From an uncultured Prevotellaceae bacterium (GTDB lineage Bacteria; Bacteroidota; Bacteroidia; Bacteroidales; Bacteroidaceae), in NCBI GenBank assembly GCA_947165505.1, contig CAMVAT010000002.1, forward strand, positions 62,001 to 126,000: a stretch of 64,000 nt of DNA, read 5' to 3'. The notes below the pieces were generated by a model. It saw only the letters and a list, made by a program, of their open reading frames with translations, had not been told where the DNA came from and searched no databases. Below, one piece after another: positions 1 through 7,531 of this stretch (its first letter is position 1; each line of letters begins with the position of its first letter). A program made the translations under genes and the position numbers.

Positions 1-1071
1 TGGATACACTCATGGCGCGACCTGCCCCTGATGTGCAACCAATGGTGCAACGTGATGCGCTGGGAGATGCGCACGCGCCCGTTCCTCCGCACATCTGAGT
101 TTTTGTGGCAGGAGGGCCACACCGCCCATGCCACCCGCGAGGAGGCCGAGGCCGAGGCACAAAAGATGCTGAAGGTATATGCCGAGTTCGCTGAGAAATG
201 GATGGCAGTGCCTGTGGTGCAAGGTGTGAAGAGCGAGACGGAGCGTTTTGCCGGCGCCCTCGACACATATACCATCGAGGCGATGATGCAAGACGGCAAG
301 GCACTGCAGAGTGGCACCAGTCATTTCCTCGGACAGAACTTCGCCAAAGCTTTCGACGTCACCTTCTTAAATAAAGAGAACAAGCCCGAATTGGTGTGGG
401 CTACCTCATGGGGCGTATCCACACGCCTGATCGGCGCGCTGATCATGACGCACTCCGACGACAACGGTCTGGTATTGCCTCCGCGCCTGGCTCCGATTCA
501 GGTGGTCATCATACCCATCACAAAAGGTGCAGAGCAGTTGGCTGCCATCACCGAGCGCCTGACACCGATCATCAACGAACTGCGTGCCGCAGGCATCAGC
601 GTGAAGTATGACGATGCCGACAACAAGCGTCCCGGATTTAAGTTCGCCGACTACGAGCTGAAAGGCGTGCCCGTGCGTCTGGTCATGGGTGGCCGCGATT
701 TAGAGAATGGCACCTTAGAGATCATGCGCCGCGACACCTTGGAGAAAGAGACCGTCAGCATCGACGGCATTGTGGAGCGTGTGGAGAAGCTGCTTGAAGA
801 GATTCAGCAAAACATCTTCGAGAAGGCCCGCAAATGGCGCGATGAGCGCATCTATGAGTGCGACAACTACGAAGAGTTTAAAGAGCGCGTGAAGGATGGC
901 GGCTTCTTCCTCTGCCACTGGGACGGCACCGCCGAGACAGAGGCGAAGATCAAGGAAGAGACGCAGGCTACCATCCGTTGCGTGCCGTTCGGCGTGGAGC
1001 AGACGCCCGGCATTGACATGGTGAGTGGCAAACCTGCCACCAAACGGGTCATCATCGCACGGAGCTATTGA
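1..1071 (+). CDS. proS: Prolyl-tRNA synthetase, archaeal/eukaryal type (3' part)
   Basis: Charges tRNA-Pro with proline in the cytoplasm. The reading frame is open from base 1, so the gene begins upstream and only about 356 C-terminal residues are seen. The window holds the second half of the class II core ([12 protein letters not shown], then [15 protein letters not shown] and the [15 protein letters not shown] stretch), then the anticodon-binding domain beginning near [15 protein letters not shown]. Last comes the extra C-terminal domain ([10 protein letters not shown]) of the short archaeal-type enzyme, with the usual terminal tyrosine. A strong hairpin terminator follows the TGA. The identification rests on these blocks and is close to certain; only the start is missing. 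Confidence 0.96.
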   Translation, partial: WIHSWRDLPLMCNQWCNVMRWEMRTRPFLRTSEFLWQEGHTAHATREEAEAEAQKMLKVYAEFAEKWMAVPVVQGVKSETERFAGALDTYTIEAMMQDGKALQSGTSHFLGQNFAKAFDVTFLNKENKPELVWATSWGVSTRLIGALIMTHSDDNGLVLPPRLAPIQVVIIPITKGAEQLAAITERLTPIINELRAAGISVKYDDADNKRPGFKFADYELKGVPVRLVMGGRDLENGTLEIMRRDTLEKETVSIDGIVERVEKLLEEIQQNIFEKARKWRDERIYECDNYEEFKERVKDGGFFLCHWDGTAETEAKIKEETQATIRCVPFGVEQTPGIDMVSGKPATKRVIIARSY

Positions 1072-1100
1072 TCATTCCGTGAGTGAATGGCACATTCGAT

Positions 1101-1134
1101 AAACGGACAGGGCATCACGCCCTGTCCGTTTTTT
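1101..1134 (+). terminator. Rho-independent terminator of proS
   Basis: AAACGGACAGGGC and GCCCTGTCCGTTT form a 13-bp perfect stem around a 5-nt loop, followed by a T run. The stem core (GGACAGGGC/GCCCTGTCC) recurs in the large inverted repeat at 47310-47383. Confidence 0.92.
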
Positions 1135-1196
1135 CGGTATCGCATTGCAAGATGATCATGCGTGCACTACGAAAATCTCAAAATATGGATAAAAAA

Positions 1197-1228
1197 TTTG
1201 GTGATACGGCGAAAAAGATGTAATTTTG
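1197..1228 (+). promoter_or_regulatory. Promoter of tRNA-Arg
   Basis: TTTG at 1197-1200, a 20-nt spacer and TAATTTTG at 1221-1228 match the Bacteroidota -33/-7 consensus. The expected start of transcription is a few bases before the mature tRNA at 1242. Confidence 0.8.
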
Positions 1229-1241
1229 CAGCCGATTTGGA

Positions 1242-1315
1242 GGTCTCGTAGCTCAGCTGGATAGAGCAACTGCCTTCTAAGCAGTAGGTCTTGGGTTCGA
1301 GTCCCAACGAGATCA
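1242..1315 (+). tRNA. tRNA-Arg (anticodon TCT)
   Basis: A 74-nt cloverleaf can be drawn. The acceptor stem GGTCTCG pairs with CGAGATC (one G-T pair) and is followed by discriminator A. The D arm is GCTC/GAGC. The anticodon stem ACTGC/GCAGT encloses the loop CTTCTAA with anticodon TCT at 1276-1278. The T arm is TTGGG/CCCAA with TTCGAGT in the loop. It reads AGA codons. No CCA is encoded. Confidence 0.96.
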
Positions 1316-1318
1316 CTG

Positions 1319-1352
1319 AAACTCCTCTACTCCAGGGGAGTTTTTCTTTTTC
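1319..1352 (+). terminator. Terminator after tRNA-Arg
   Basis: AAACTCC pairs with GGAGTTT across a short loop, and the 3' arm runs into a T-rich tract ending near 1352. Confidence 0.75.
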
Positions 1353-1353
1353 C

Positions 1354-1401
1354 CCCACCAAAGCGCATCAGGTCTTGGGGACGAGTCCCACCAAAGCGCA
1401 T
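1354..1401 (+). repeat. tRNA 3'-part fragment flanked by a 15-bp direct repeat
   Basis: Bases 1370-1390 match tRNA-Arg positions 1286-1306 at 19 of 21 bases (variable loop and T arm). This fragment sits between two copies of CCCACCAAAGCGCAT (1354-1368 and 1387-1401). It cannot fold into a full tRNA. It could be the relic of a second tRNA copy or of an integration event at the tRNA end. The gene to its right ends at 1403. Confidence 0.6.
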
Positions 1402-1402
1402 G

Positions 1403-1837
1403 TCAGAATGTGCAAATGCCATCCCAGCGCATCATATCGGCGCGCACATACCCCGTCTTTCCGTCAATGCTGATTTTATACCATCCTTTTACTTTGCCCA
1501 GACACTCATAGGGCTCAGGCAAGTCCTCACAATCTGGAATCTTAGCGATGACGTCCGCTTTTACCGATGGCCCTTTCCGCACATTGATATCACCCGAACG
1601 GTCGGGATGCCTGTACACGATGCCCTGTCCGTTCTCAGCACGATAGGTCACCACTCGCAACCCGTCCTTAGGCACATCCACATCCTCTTGCGTGGATACG
1701 GTATAGGTTGCTGCGTTGGTCTTCACCAGTCTTCCCACTACCTCACCTTTGGCATCCACCACCATTTTCATACTTTGGGCATGCAGGCCGGCACACGCCA
1801 GAGCCACGGCAGCCAATAACAATACGATTCTCTTCAT
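1403..1837 (-). CDS. Exported SH3-domain protein
   Basis: A 144-residue protein with a Sec signal peptide (MKRIVLLLAAVALACAGLHA, cut near residue 20), so it should be periplasmic or surface located. The C-terminal half looks like a bacterial SH3 (SH3b) domain: INVRKGPSVKADVIAKI, then GWYKISIDGKTGYVRADMM. SH3b domains bind cell-wall peptides or act as protein-binding modules, but no catalytic domain is attached here. The next gene upstream on the same strand is the lipoprotein at 1873, 35 nt away, so the two may be co-transcribed. The biological role is not known. Confidence 0.72.
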   Translation of the reverse strand: MKRIVLLLAAVALACAGLHAQSMKMVVDAKGEVVGRLVKTNAATYTVSTQEDVDVPKDGLRVVTYRAENGQGIVYRHPDRSGDINVRKGPSVKADVIAKIPDCEDLPEPYECLGKVKGWYKISIDGKTGYVRADMMRWDGICTF

Positions 1838-1872
1838 ATTCTATGTGTTATTATTATTCAATTAAACAGTAC

Positions 1873-2466
1873 TTATTTCCATTTGACCATAATATCAGAG
1901 AGCGACTTGGCAGGGGTCTTGCTGAGCTTGTTGATAAAATCGAGTGCTTCTTTCTCATCGTAAGCCTCGCCAAGGTCGTTGACAAAGGATTTCTTGTTGT
2001 CTTTCTCTGTCATGGTGAAGAGTTCGCTGAAGCCCCCGTATTCATCCCTGATGTAATACGTTGTCTTGTCTTGTTCTTTGACAATCACCGCTTCGCCCTG
2101 CAGTGTCAACGTCTGTCCCTCGCAGACAGGGACTCCGTCAAAATTGTCAATGTCTTTCATGTCCTTGAAGAACGAGAGGAGCAGTCCTTCCTTACCGTCT
2201 TCAGTACTGAGGAAGACATCGTCACCAGCCAAGGCGTAGTGAGCGATTTTCTTCTCTTCGCCGACAGTCATTCCCCACAAGGCATCAATGTCTTCCTGAT
2301 GTGCCTTGATGTTCTTTTCTGCTGCCGCCACAAGCGCCGTGTCGGGTGCCGGCGTGGCAGTCTTTTCGCTCTGCTGTTCATTCATCGGGGCTTTGTTGGT
2401 GCATGACACTGCAGCCATGCCGAAAGCCATCAAACAAAACAATGCTTTACGGATGTTTTTTTTCAT
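1873..2466 (-). CDS. Lipoprotein of unknown function
   Basis: A 197-residue protein with a lipoprotein signal: positively charged start, hydrophobic stretch and the lipobox AVSC, with the lipidated Cys near residue 22. A low-complexity linker rich in T, P and A follows, then a mature domain with charged helices (KNIKAHQEDIDALWGMTV) and mixed strands (GQTLTLQGEAVIVKEQDKTT). I do not recognise the family. It is probably anchored in the outer membrane. It lies first in a two-gene - strand group with the SH3 protein and is separated from the divergent regulator gene by about 280 nt. Confidence 0.7.
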   Translation of the reverse strand: MKKNIRKALFCLMAFGMAAVSCTNKAPMNEQQSEKTATPAPDTALVAAAEKNIKAHQEDIDALWGMTVGEEKKIAHYALAGDDVFLSTEDGKEGLLLSFFKDMKDIDNFDGVPVCEGQTLTLQGEAVIVKEQDKTTYYIRDEYGGFSELFTMTEKDNKKSFVNDLGEAYDEKEALDFINKLSKTPAKSLSDIMVKWK

Positions 2467-2563
2467 AACTCAAACATATTTAATGATACATATTCGTTCT
2501 GGCAGAAACAAGCCATATCGTCATGCAAAAATATGAAATAATCCAGACAAAATGGCAAGCGAT

Positions 2564-2602
2564 GATGTGGATTTTTATGATGATGATATAAAAGTCCACA
2601 TC
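2564..2602. repeat. 15-bp inverted repeat upstream of the AraC-type gene
   Basis: Arms 2564-2578 (GATGTGGATTTTTAT) and 2588-2602 (ATAAAAGTCCACATC) pair throughout with one G-T, around a 9-nt GAT-repeat loop. It lies about 70 nt before the promoter at 2673 and about 100 nt before the divergent lipoprotein start. It could be an operator, or a hairpin in an RNA. Confidence 0.55.
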
Positions 2603-2672
2603 ACCATCCACGTTTGTTGATGTTGGAAATACGTCGAGATAATGGATGCTGCCGTTTTTTCAACTCATTTTT

Positions 2673-2704
2673 TTTGGGCAATATGGAAAAAAACGATACT
2701 TTTG
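2673..2704 (+). promoter_or_regulatory. Promoter of the membrane AraC-type regulator
   Basis: TTTG at 2673-2676 and TACTTTTG at 2697-2704 are 20 nt apart. Transcription should begin near 2710, which excludes the upstream ATGs at 2614 and 2683 and fixes the start of the next gene at 2746. Confidence 0.8.
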
Positions 2705-2745
2705 CATCCAAAATCACATATTCACCGTTTATCCAGCATTACCGT

Positions 2746-3882
2746 ATGCCGCTCTATTATCACCTTACCCTCTTTGCATGTGGAGTATCATCGATCGTAC
2801 TCGCCATGGTGCTCATAGGTCTGTCGATCCGTAACGACGAGGCATTGCAGAAATACGGCACGGCCCGATGGTGTTTGAGCGCCGCCTTTGTTGTATTCGG
2901 TATTGCCAACCTGATGCAGGTCGGCATGGAATCTGATGGTAAGGAAGAGGCTCTGACTGGTGTGATGACATTAGTCATAGGCAGCATCAATGCGATGATG
3001 TTTACCACGGTGGTGCATGTGTTCATCCGTCCGTCGGTGGTCACCATGCGCAACATCGTCTTGCAGGGGGCTGTCATCCTCACCCTCTCCATGCTTCTTT
3101 TCGTGGCTCGTTTTGCGATGCCAACACGGGTGTTCTACATCGTTTACTACCTGTCGTGCATTGGTTATTTGATACTTTTGGCTGCTTATACCTATTATTT
3201 CTTAAAGAACTATCAGGTGTTCAAACAGCAGATACTGTCCTATTATGAGGAAGAGGAATTGTTATATCGCCTGAGATGGGTGCGATGGACGTTCTGGTCG
3301 GCATTGGGCGTGGGTGTATCGGCATTATTGCTTACCATCGACCATCACAACATCAATATGCTGCTCACAGGTGTTTTCACCGCATATTACATCTTTGTCA
3401 CCATCTCATTCATCAATTATCAGCAATATGCGCAACTGGTGCTGCGGGCATATGAACAGCCTGAAACCCCGTCTGACCAGAAGGGAGAGACGACTGACGA
3501 TTCGGACAATGCCGATATGGGGATTGGGCTGCAACATACTGAAATAAAGCAACTTACGTCAAATATCAGTAAATGGGTAAGTCTATGTAAGTATGCCGAG
3601 ACCGACAAGTCGGTAGATGAGATAGCGACCGATTTAGGCACTGACAGCAAAACGCTACGATTGTATTTCACCACACAGATCGGTGAAGATTTTCGCAGTT
3701 GGCGCAACCGTATCCGCATCGAAGAGGCCAGGCGCCTATTCGACACCCAGCCCTCGATGAAGATTACAGAGGTGATGACCCTCACGGGATTCAACGACCG
3801 TCCCTATTTCTACCGCATCTTCCAGAAGATTGTTGGTGTGTCAGTGGCTGAATACCGCAAAGGCAAGCCCGATACCACCTAA
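2746..3882 (+). CDS. Membrane-anchored AraC-family transcriptional regulator
   Basis: A 378-residue protein. The N-terminal part holds about six or seven hydrophobic segments (for example LYYHLTLFACGVSSIVLAMV, VILTLSMLLFVARF, VFYIVYYLSCIGYLILLAAY), probably a membrane sensor. A charged linker and a C-terminal AraC/XylS helix-turn-helix domain follow. In that domain SVDEIATDLGTDSKTLRLYF is the first HTH, and MKITEVMTLTGFNDRPYFYRIFQK with GVSVAEYRK is the second. Such membrane AraC proteins are common in Prevotella and Bacteroides; their signals are mostly unknown. The frame is open upstream, but the promoter at 2673-2704 makes the ATG at 2746 the likely start. The convergent neighbour ends 2 nt away. 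Confidence 0.82.
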   Translation: MPLYYHLTLFACGVSSIVLAMVLIGLSIRNDEALQKYGTARWCLSAAFVVFGIANLMQVGMESDGKEEALTGVMTLVIGSINAMMFTTVVHVFIRPSVVTMRNIVLQGAVILTLSMLLFVARFAMPTRVFYIVYYLSCIGYLILLAAYTYYFLKNYQVFKQQILSYYEEEELLYRLRWVRWTFWSALGVGVSALLLTIDHHNINMLLTGVFTAYYIFVTISFINYQQYAQLVLRAYEQPETPSDQKGETTDDSDNADMGIGLQHTEIKQLTSNISKWVSLCKYAETDKSVDEIATDLGTDSKTLRLYFTTQIGEDFRSWRNRIRIEEARRLFDTQPSMKITEVMTLTGFNDRPYFYRIFQKIVGVSVAEYRKGKPDTT

Positions 3883-3883
3883 G

Positions 3884-4702
3884 CTACATGGGTAATTGCA
3901 GTATTATTGTCCAGCCACTACTATTGATCACATCATGCACGAACCTCAAGGTTGAAGCACTTCTGGAGAGGGGTGGAAACTGTACTTTAAACGTACCATC
4001 TAAACTGTACTTTTTCCCGCTTTCGAAATTCAATGCCTTCGTAGCCGTATAAACCTTTTCTGTGTCGTCATCAATGAGTTTCAAATTTGACAAACGAAAG
4101 ATGGCATTGAAGCAATTGACTCTAAAGTGGACCACGGTGTATTCATTCGTTCTGATTACTTTTGTCACCGTCATACCTCCGAGGTCTGATCCTTTCGCCG
4201 TTGTGCGTTGCTTGGGGGTATTGTACGTCTTGGAAAATTCGCTCGAAGCCGCCGGTTTCTTCTTGGTCGGACTACTCTGCGTTTTTTTCTGCTGACCGCC
4301 TACGGGCAATGCGATGTTGCTGACGACAAAAGGATTTTTTTCTGCTGCCGCTTCCCTGAACGTCACTACTGAAGTGTTTTTTGGCAGTGGAGGAAATTCT
4401 ATTTTATAAGTGGCTGTTTTCGTGTATTTTTTGCCCCATTCAAAGTTTAAAGCATCTGTCGCCTGGTATTTTTTGCCCGTGGCTTCATCGGTCAGCGACG
4501 GATAGGCGGCAATACGGCTCCAGCCTGTCTTTCCTTCTGGTATGGTGTATTTCAAATAGACAATAGTAGCATCAGCCGTTCGTTCCACTTTTGTCACCTT
4601 CAACTTTTTATAGTTCGAACTTTGTCGGGGGTTATCATAGGTCTGCGCTGCGGCTGCAATAGTCATGAAGCACATGACACTCATTATAATCAACTGTTTC
4701 AT
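3884..4702 (-). CDS. Exported protein with two copies of one domain
   Basis: A 272-residue protein with a signal peptide ending near AAAAQ (residue 20). The mature part holds two related domains of about 100 residues, joined by a lysine/serine/proline linker (about residues 140-170). Repeat 1 has ATIVYLKYT and later YQATDALNFEWGKKY and IEFPPLPKNTSVVTF. Repeat 2 has YTVVHFRV, YTATKALNFESGKKY and VQFPPLSRSASTLRF. Each is predicted to be beta-rich. I cannot name the family. It is probably periplasmic or surface exposed. The next gene upstream on the strand (4724) is 21 nt away, so they may form an operon. Confidence 0.7.
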   Translation of the reverse strand: MKQLIIMSVMCFMTIAAAAQTYDNPRQSSNYKKLKVTKVERTADATIVYLKYTIPEGKTGWSRIAAYPSLTDEATGKKYQATDALNFEWGKKYTKTATYKIEFPPLPKNTSVVTFREAAAEKNPFVVSNIALPVGGQQKKTQSSPTKKKPAASSEFSKTYNTPKQRTTAKGSDLGGMTVTKVIRTNEYTVVHFRVNCFNAIFRLSNLKLIDDDTEKVYTATKALNFESGKKYSLDGTFKVQFPPLSRSASTLRFVHDVINSSGWTIILQLPM

Positions 4703-4723
4703 AGATATCTGATGTCGTTTTAA

Positions 4724-5305
4724 TTATTTATCCGCGATGTATCTCACGAAGAACCATTTACCTTTCTCATAGCCTGGCTCATCGCCGGCGGTGTTCATGC
4801 CTTTGCCCTCATACTCGATTACGATCTCCTCTTCGGCATTGTCTTTGGCCTTTGCCCCGGTCTTCTTCATAAACTCGTTGTAGTCGGCCTCGCTACGGAA
4901 AGCGATAGTGCCGTATGCCACAGACTCGGCTGTAAGATAAAGGACGACAGCGTTTTCGTTTTCGGCGGTGATCTTGACGGGCTGTCCCTCATTGTCGAGT
5001 TCTACCGATGCCCCTCTGCCGAAATAATACTGCAAATTATCGACCTGGGCTTCCTTAAACTCTTTCTTGAACGACTTGAGGGCTTTCATGCCCATTTTGT
5101 CGAGCAAGTCCTGCGGCACGGCATCCCAGTCGGCATCAATGAGTGCCACCAAATGTTCTGGAGCAAGTCTCAGGGGTTCCGATGTCACTGTCTGCTCCGC
5201 TTTCTGTGCTTCCGCGGGCTCTGCCTGTTTCGACTTACAAGCAGCCATCACGGCGAGCGCCACTACGGCTAAAACTGCATAAAAAGAATTCTTCTTCATA
5301 ATCAT
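4724..5305 (-). CDS. Lipoprotein of unknown function
   Basis: A 193-residue protein with a lipoprotein signal (lipobox VMAAC, lipidated Cys near residue 22), then an alanine/glutamate/lysine-rich linker. The mature domain includes LVALIDADWDAVPQDLLDKMG and ends in a beta-rich part with VIEYEGKGM. The family is not recognised. Two in-frame ATGs occur (5305 and 5299); the second gives the more usual MKKNSF start. It sits between the two-domain exported protein and the FGE-type lipoprotein on the same strand, so the three may be transcribed together. Confidence 0.68.
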   Translation of the reverse strand: MIMKKNSFYAVLAVVALAVMAACKSKQAEPAEAQKAEQTVTSEPLRLAPEHLVALIDADWDAVPQDLLDKMGMKALKSFKKEFKEAQVDNLQYYFGRGASVELDNEGQPVKITAENENAVVLYLTAESVAYGTIAFRSEADYNEFMKKTGAKAKDNAEEEIVIEYEGKGMNTAGDEPGYEKGKWFFVRYIADK

Positions 5306-5372
5306 TTATATATGGTTTTGTGGTTAAAAAATCTATTTTTGCGGGTGTTAGATGAGGTAAGGTGATACCTGT

Positions 5373-6236
5373 TCATTGATCGACAGTCATCGCCAATCGG
5401 AATCCCATGCTACGAAACACATAGCCTATGGTATATCCACGGGCCGATACCCTGCACTCTCCGGCTGAGCTACAGAAGCTGCCCCCACGCACTACTTGGC
5501 CTTCGGCCTGGTCTGACTCTGCTATCGGGTTGGTCTGACTCTCTTTGGTATATGGCACATAGTCATCGGCACAATACTCATCCACGCCGCCACTCATGTC
5601 ATAGATGCCCAGTTCGTTGGGAGCCTTGCCCTTCACCGTGCGCAAACCAGCATTGATATCATCAAACCAAGCTACCTCGGAGAGATTATCCGACCCGGCA
5701 TATTTATACCCCTTGCTCTTGTTGCCTCCACGTGCCGCATATTCCCATTCTGCCTCTGTGGGCAGGCGGAACTGCCGACCGGTAAGCTTGCTGAGCTTAT
5801 CAGCGAAGAACTCAGCGTCGCCGGCATCTATTGACACAATAGGCAGTTCAGGCCCCATATCTGCACTGTCAACAGGATTCTCACCCATGACAGCCTCGTA
5901 CAAGGCCTGTGTCACCTCTGTCTCTGCTATATAGTAGTCAGACAGCGTGACCTCATGCACAGGCTTCTCGTCGGATTTGCCATCCTTACCCTGATCGGGA
6001 GTTGCACCCATCTTGAAGGTGCCACCTTTGACTAAAATCATCGTAAACGTGACACCTTTCACTGTAAACGACATTTTTTCCTGGTTGCCAGAGCGAGCGG
6101 CAGTTGCACTGTCACTGCTCTCCACTTCTCCCTGGCTTACCATATTGCCACTTTTAGGTGCAGGCGAAGATACGCACTGTAACAATGCCACAGGACATAA
6201 GATGAACAGAACGGAAAAGAACAATAATTTTTTCAT
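5373..6236 (-). CDS. FGE/SUMF1-domain lipoprotein
   Basis: A 287-residue protein with signal peptide and a lipobox-like ALLQC near residue 21, so it is likely membrane anchored. From about residue 55 it carries a formylglycine-generating-enzyme/sulfatase-modifying-factor fold: MILVKGGTFKMGA, then EKPVHEVTLSDYYIAETEVTQ, FRLPTEAEWEYAARGG, the GGVDEYCADDY stretch where GNVWEWC is usual, and VVRGGSFCSSAGECRVSARG. The fold is also used by proteins that bind ligands or act on other substrates, and the altered WEWC block makes true sulfatase activation doubtful. No sulfatase gene lies nearby. The domain call is firm; the function is unknown. Confidence 0.82.
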   Translation of the reverse strand: MKKLLFFSVLFILCPVALLQCVSSPAPKSGNMVSQGEVESSDSATAARSGNQEKMSFTVKGVTFTMILVKGGTFKMGATPDQGKDGKSDEKPVHEVTLSDYYIAETEVTQALYEAVMGENPVDSADMGPELPIVSIDAGDAEFFADKLSKLTGRQFRLPTEAEWEYAARGGNKSKGYKYAGSDNLSEVAWFDDINAGLRTVKGKAPNELGIYDMSGGVDEYCADDYVPYTKESQTNPIAESDQAEGQVVRGGSFCSSAGECRVSARGYTIGYVFRSMGFRLAMTVDQ

Positions 6237-6268
6237 AAATAAAGATAATTAAAGGTACGATTATACTG

Positions 6269-6276
6269 CAAATGTA
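6269..6276 (-). promoter_or_regulatory. Probable -7 element of the FGE-domain lipoprotein gene
   Basis: CAAATGTA on the + strand is TACATTTG on the - strand, 33 nt before the ATG at 6236. The upstream CAA at 6301 is 24 nt away instead of 20, so the -33 box is poor. Confidence 0.5.
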
Positions 6277-6397
6277 AGCCAAAATCATAGATGATGAAAA
6301 CAATGAAATATGGACTTTTGCAGGAAAAGACAAAAGTCAACACTATTTTAACATTTAGCCCCCCCCCGCAGAGGGCAGTCGGAGATAGACATCATGA

Positions 6398-6577
6398 ACC
6401 CGGTACATAAACGGCGAGAGCGACGCACGGCAGTATCTCATCGAGATGGGATATAACACCGGTGCCGAGTCATGGCTGGACTCACCTGAGACAACAGCGG
6501 AAGAAATCAGAGAGCGGGCCGAGACGGTGAGAGACAAACTCGGTGGAGGGAGTAAAAAAAAGGATAAAAAAAATTGA
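6398..6577 (+). pseudogene. Possible 3' fragment of a lost gene
   Basis: After a C-run (6358-6367) and a stop at 6395, a frame of 59 codons runs to a TGA at 6575 without any usable upstream start. It reads RYINGESDARQYLIEMGY and later SWLDSPETTAEEIRERAETV, ending in a lysine-rich tail. It has the look of a real protein C-terminus (amphipathic, charged) but stands in a 460-nt gap with no start. Just after it, ATG at 6624 opens an 11-codon frame that stops at 6657. Both could be remnants of an inserted element. I cannot name the family, and this may be chance. Confidence 0.3.
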
Positions 6578-6696
6578 TTGTCTCACGACAACCAATCTTA
6601 ATTAACCTTAATAATCTAATACCATGAAAAACACGATGCAAAGTTATGCGTTTTTTTGATATGTTGTATCAATTTGTGCACAATAGTTGCACGGTT

Positions 6697-7368
6697 TTAA
6701 ATCTTTTTAAATGTTTTTCCGCTCCACTTAACTTTTCTTTGCAATAAAATTGCATTTATTTGCAAAATCTCATCTTTGTTGAGCAAAGGTGTGGACAAAG
6801 AAAAGACGAGTTCTTTTTGGCGCGGGAAAGCCTCGATGTGAACCATCAACGGATCAAGGAATTGAGTCAGCTGTGCAAACCTCTCCTCACTCATCGAGTC
6901 AGGGCGTGCATATAATTCTTGTACGCTCGGTTGTGTCAAATACTCCGAGCAGCTCAGTTGCCTCCAATTCAAATCATAAAAAGAGACGGTGCTTTCCGGC
7001 TCTGGTGCATCATAAGTCTTCACCATGCACACGATGGTGTCGGCATCCTCCACAGGAAGAGCCATCAATTGCACATGAAAAGCGTCGGAAAGTGTCAGCG
7101 AGGCGTAATCAGCAGCCAAGGAGTCGAGCGCCGACCTCTCCTCAAAACGATTCTGCACCCCGATAGACAATGACGAATCCGTATGATTCGTATTATGCAT
7201 CAGACGCTCGTAATCTAATAGTTTTACAAACATGTCATTCGTCACGAACATGAATACGCTGTCTGGCGTGCTCTCAAGAAACCGTCTCATCGTATTTTGA
7301 GCCTGCATCGGCAACAACAGTCCTGACATCAAACACAGGAGGAGGAAATATGTTTTTTTCATCGTCAT
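6697..7368 (-). CDS. DUF3256-type exported protein
   Basis: A 223-residue protein with a signal peptide cut after MQAQ (near residue 24). The mature part, starting NTMRRFLESTPDSVFMFVTN and including IGVQNRFEERSALDSLAADY and a C-terminal LLNKDEILQINAILLQRKVKW, resembles the DUF3256 family that I recall from Bacteroidota. The family has no known activity. Starts at 7368 or at the third codon (7362, MKKTY) are both possible. It stands alone: the next gene upstream is divergent and 160 nt away. Confidence 0.7.
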   Translation of the reverse strand: MTMKKTYFLLLCLMSGLLLPMQAQNTMRRFLESTPDSVFMFVTNDMFVKLLDYERLMHNTNHTDSSLSIGVQNRFEERSALDSLAADYASLTLSDAFHVQLMALPVEDADTIVCMVKTYDAPEPESTVSFYDLNWRQLSCSEYLTQPSVQELYARPDSMSEERFAQLTQFLDPLMVHIEAFPRQKELVFSLSTPLLNKDEILQINAILLQRKVKWSGKTFKKI

Positions 7369-7495
7369 AGTTGAAATAGGAAAGGAGCAGAACCCCTACC
7401 CTTGTGATTTGTTGGTGCAATATTAGCATTTTTTTTCGTTGTGGACAACAAATATCTCATAAAAAGCGTCAATAAGTTGTAAATCGTCATTTTTT

Positions 7496-7527
7496 TTTGG
7501 CTGTTTTCAGGAAAAAGGTTACTTTTG
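7496..7527 (+). promoter_or_regulatory. Promoter of the EFR1 gene, giving a near-leaderless mRNA
   Basis: TTTG at 7496-7499, a 20-nt spacer and TACTTTTG at 7520-7527. The ATG follows at 7532, only 4 nt after the box, so the transcript should begin at or within a few bases of the start codon and have no room for a Shine-Dalgarno site. Confidence 0.78.
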
Positions 7528-7531
7528 CAAC

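Noticed and set aside
1370..1390. Second tRNA gene
   Set aside because: Only the variable-loop and T-arm part is present; no acceptor, D or anticodon arms can be drawn.
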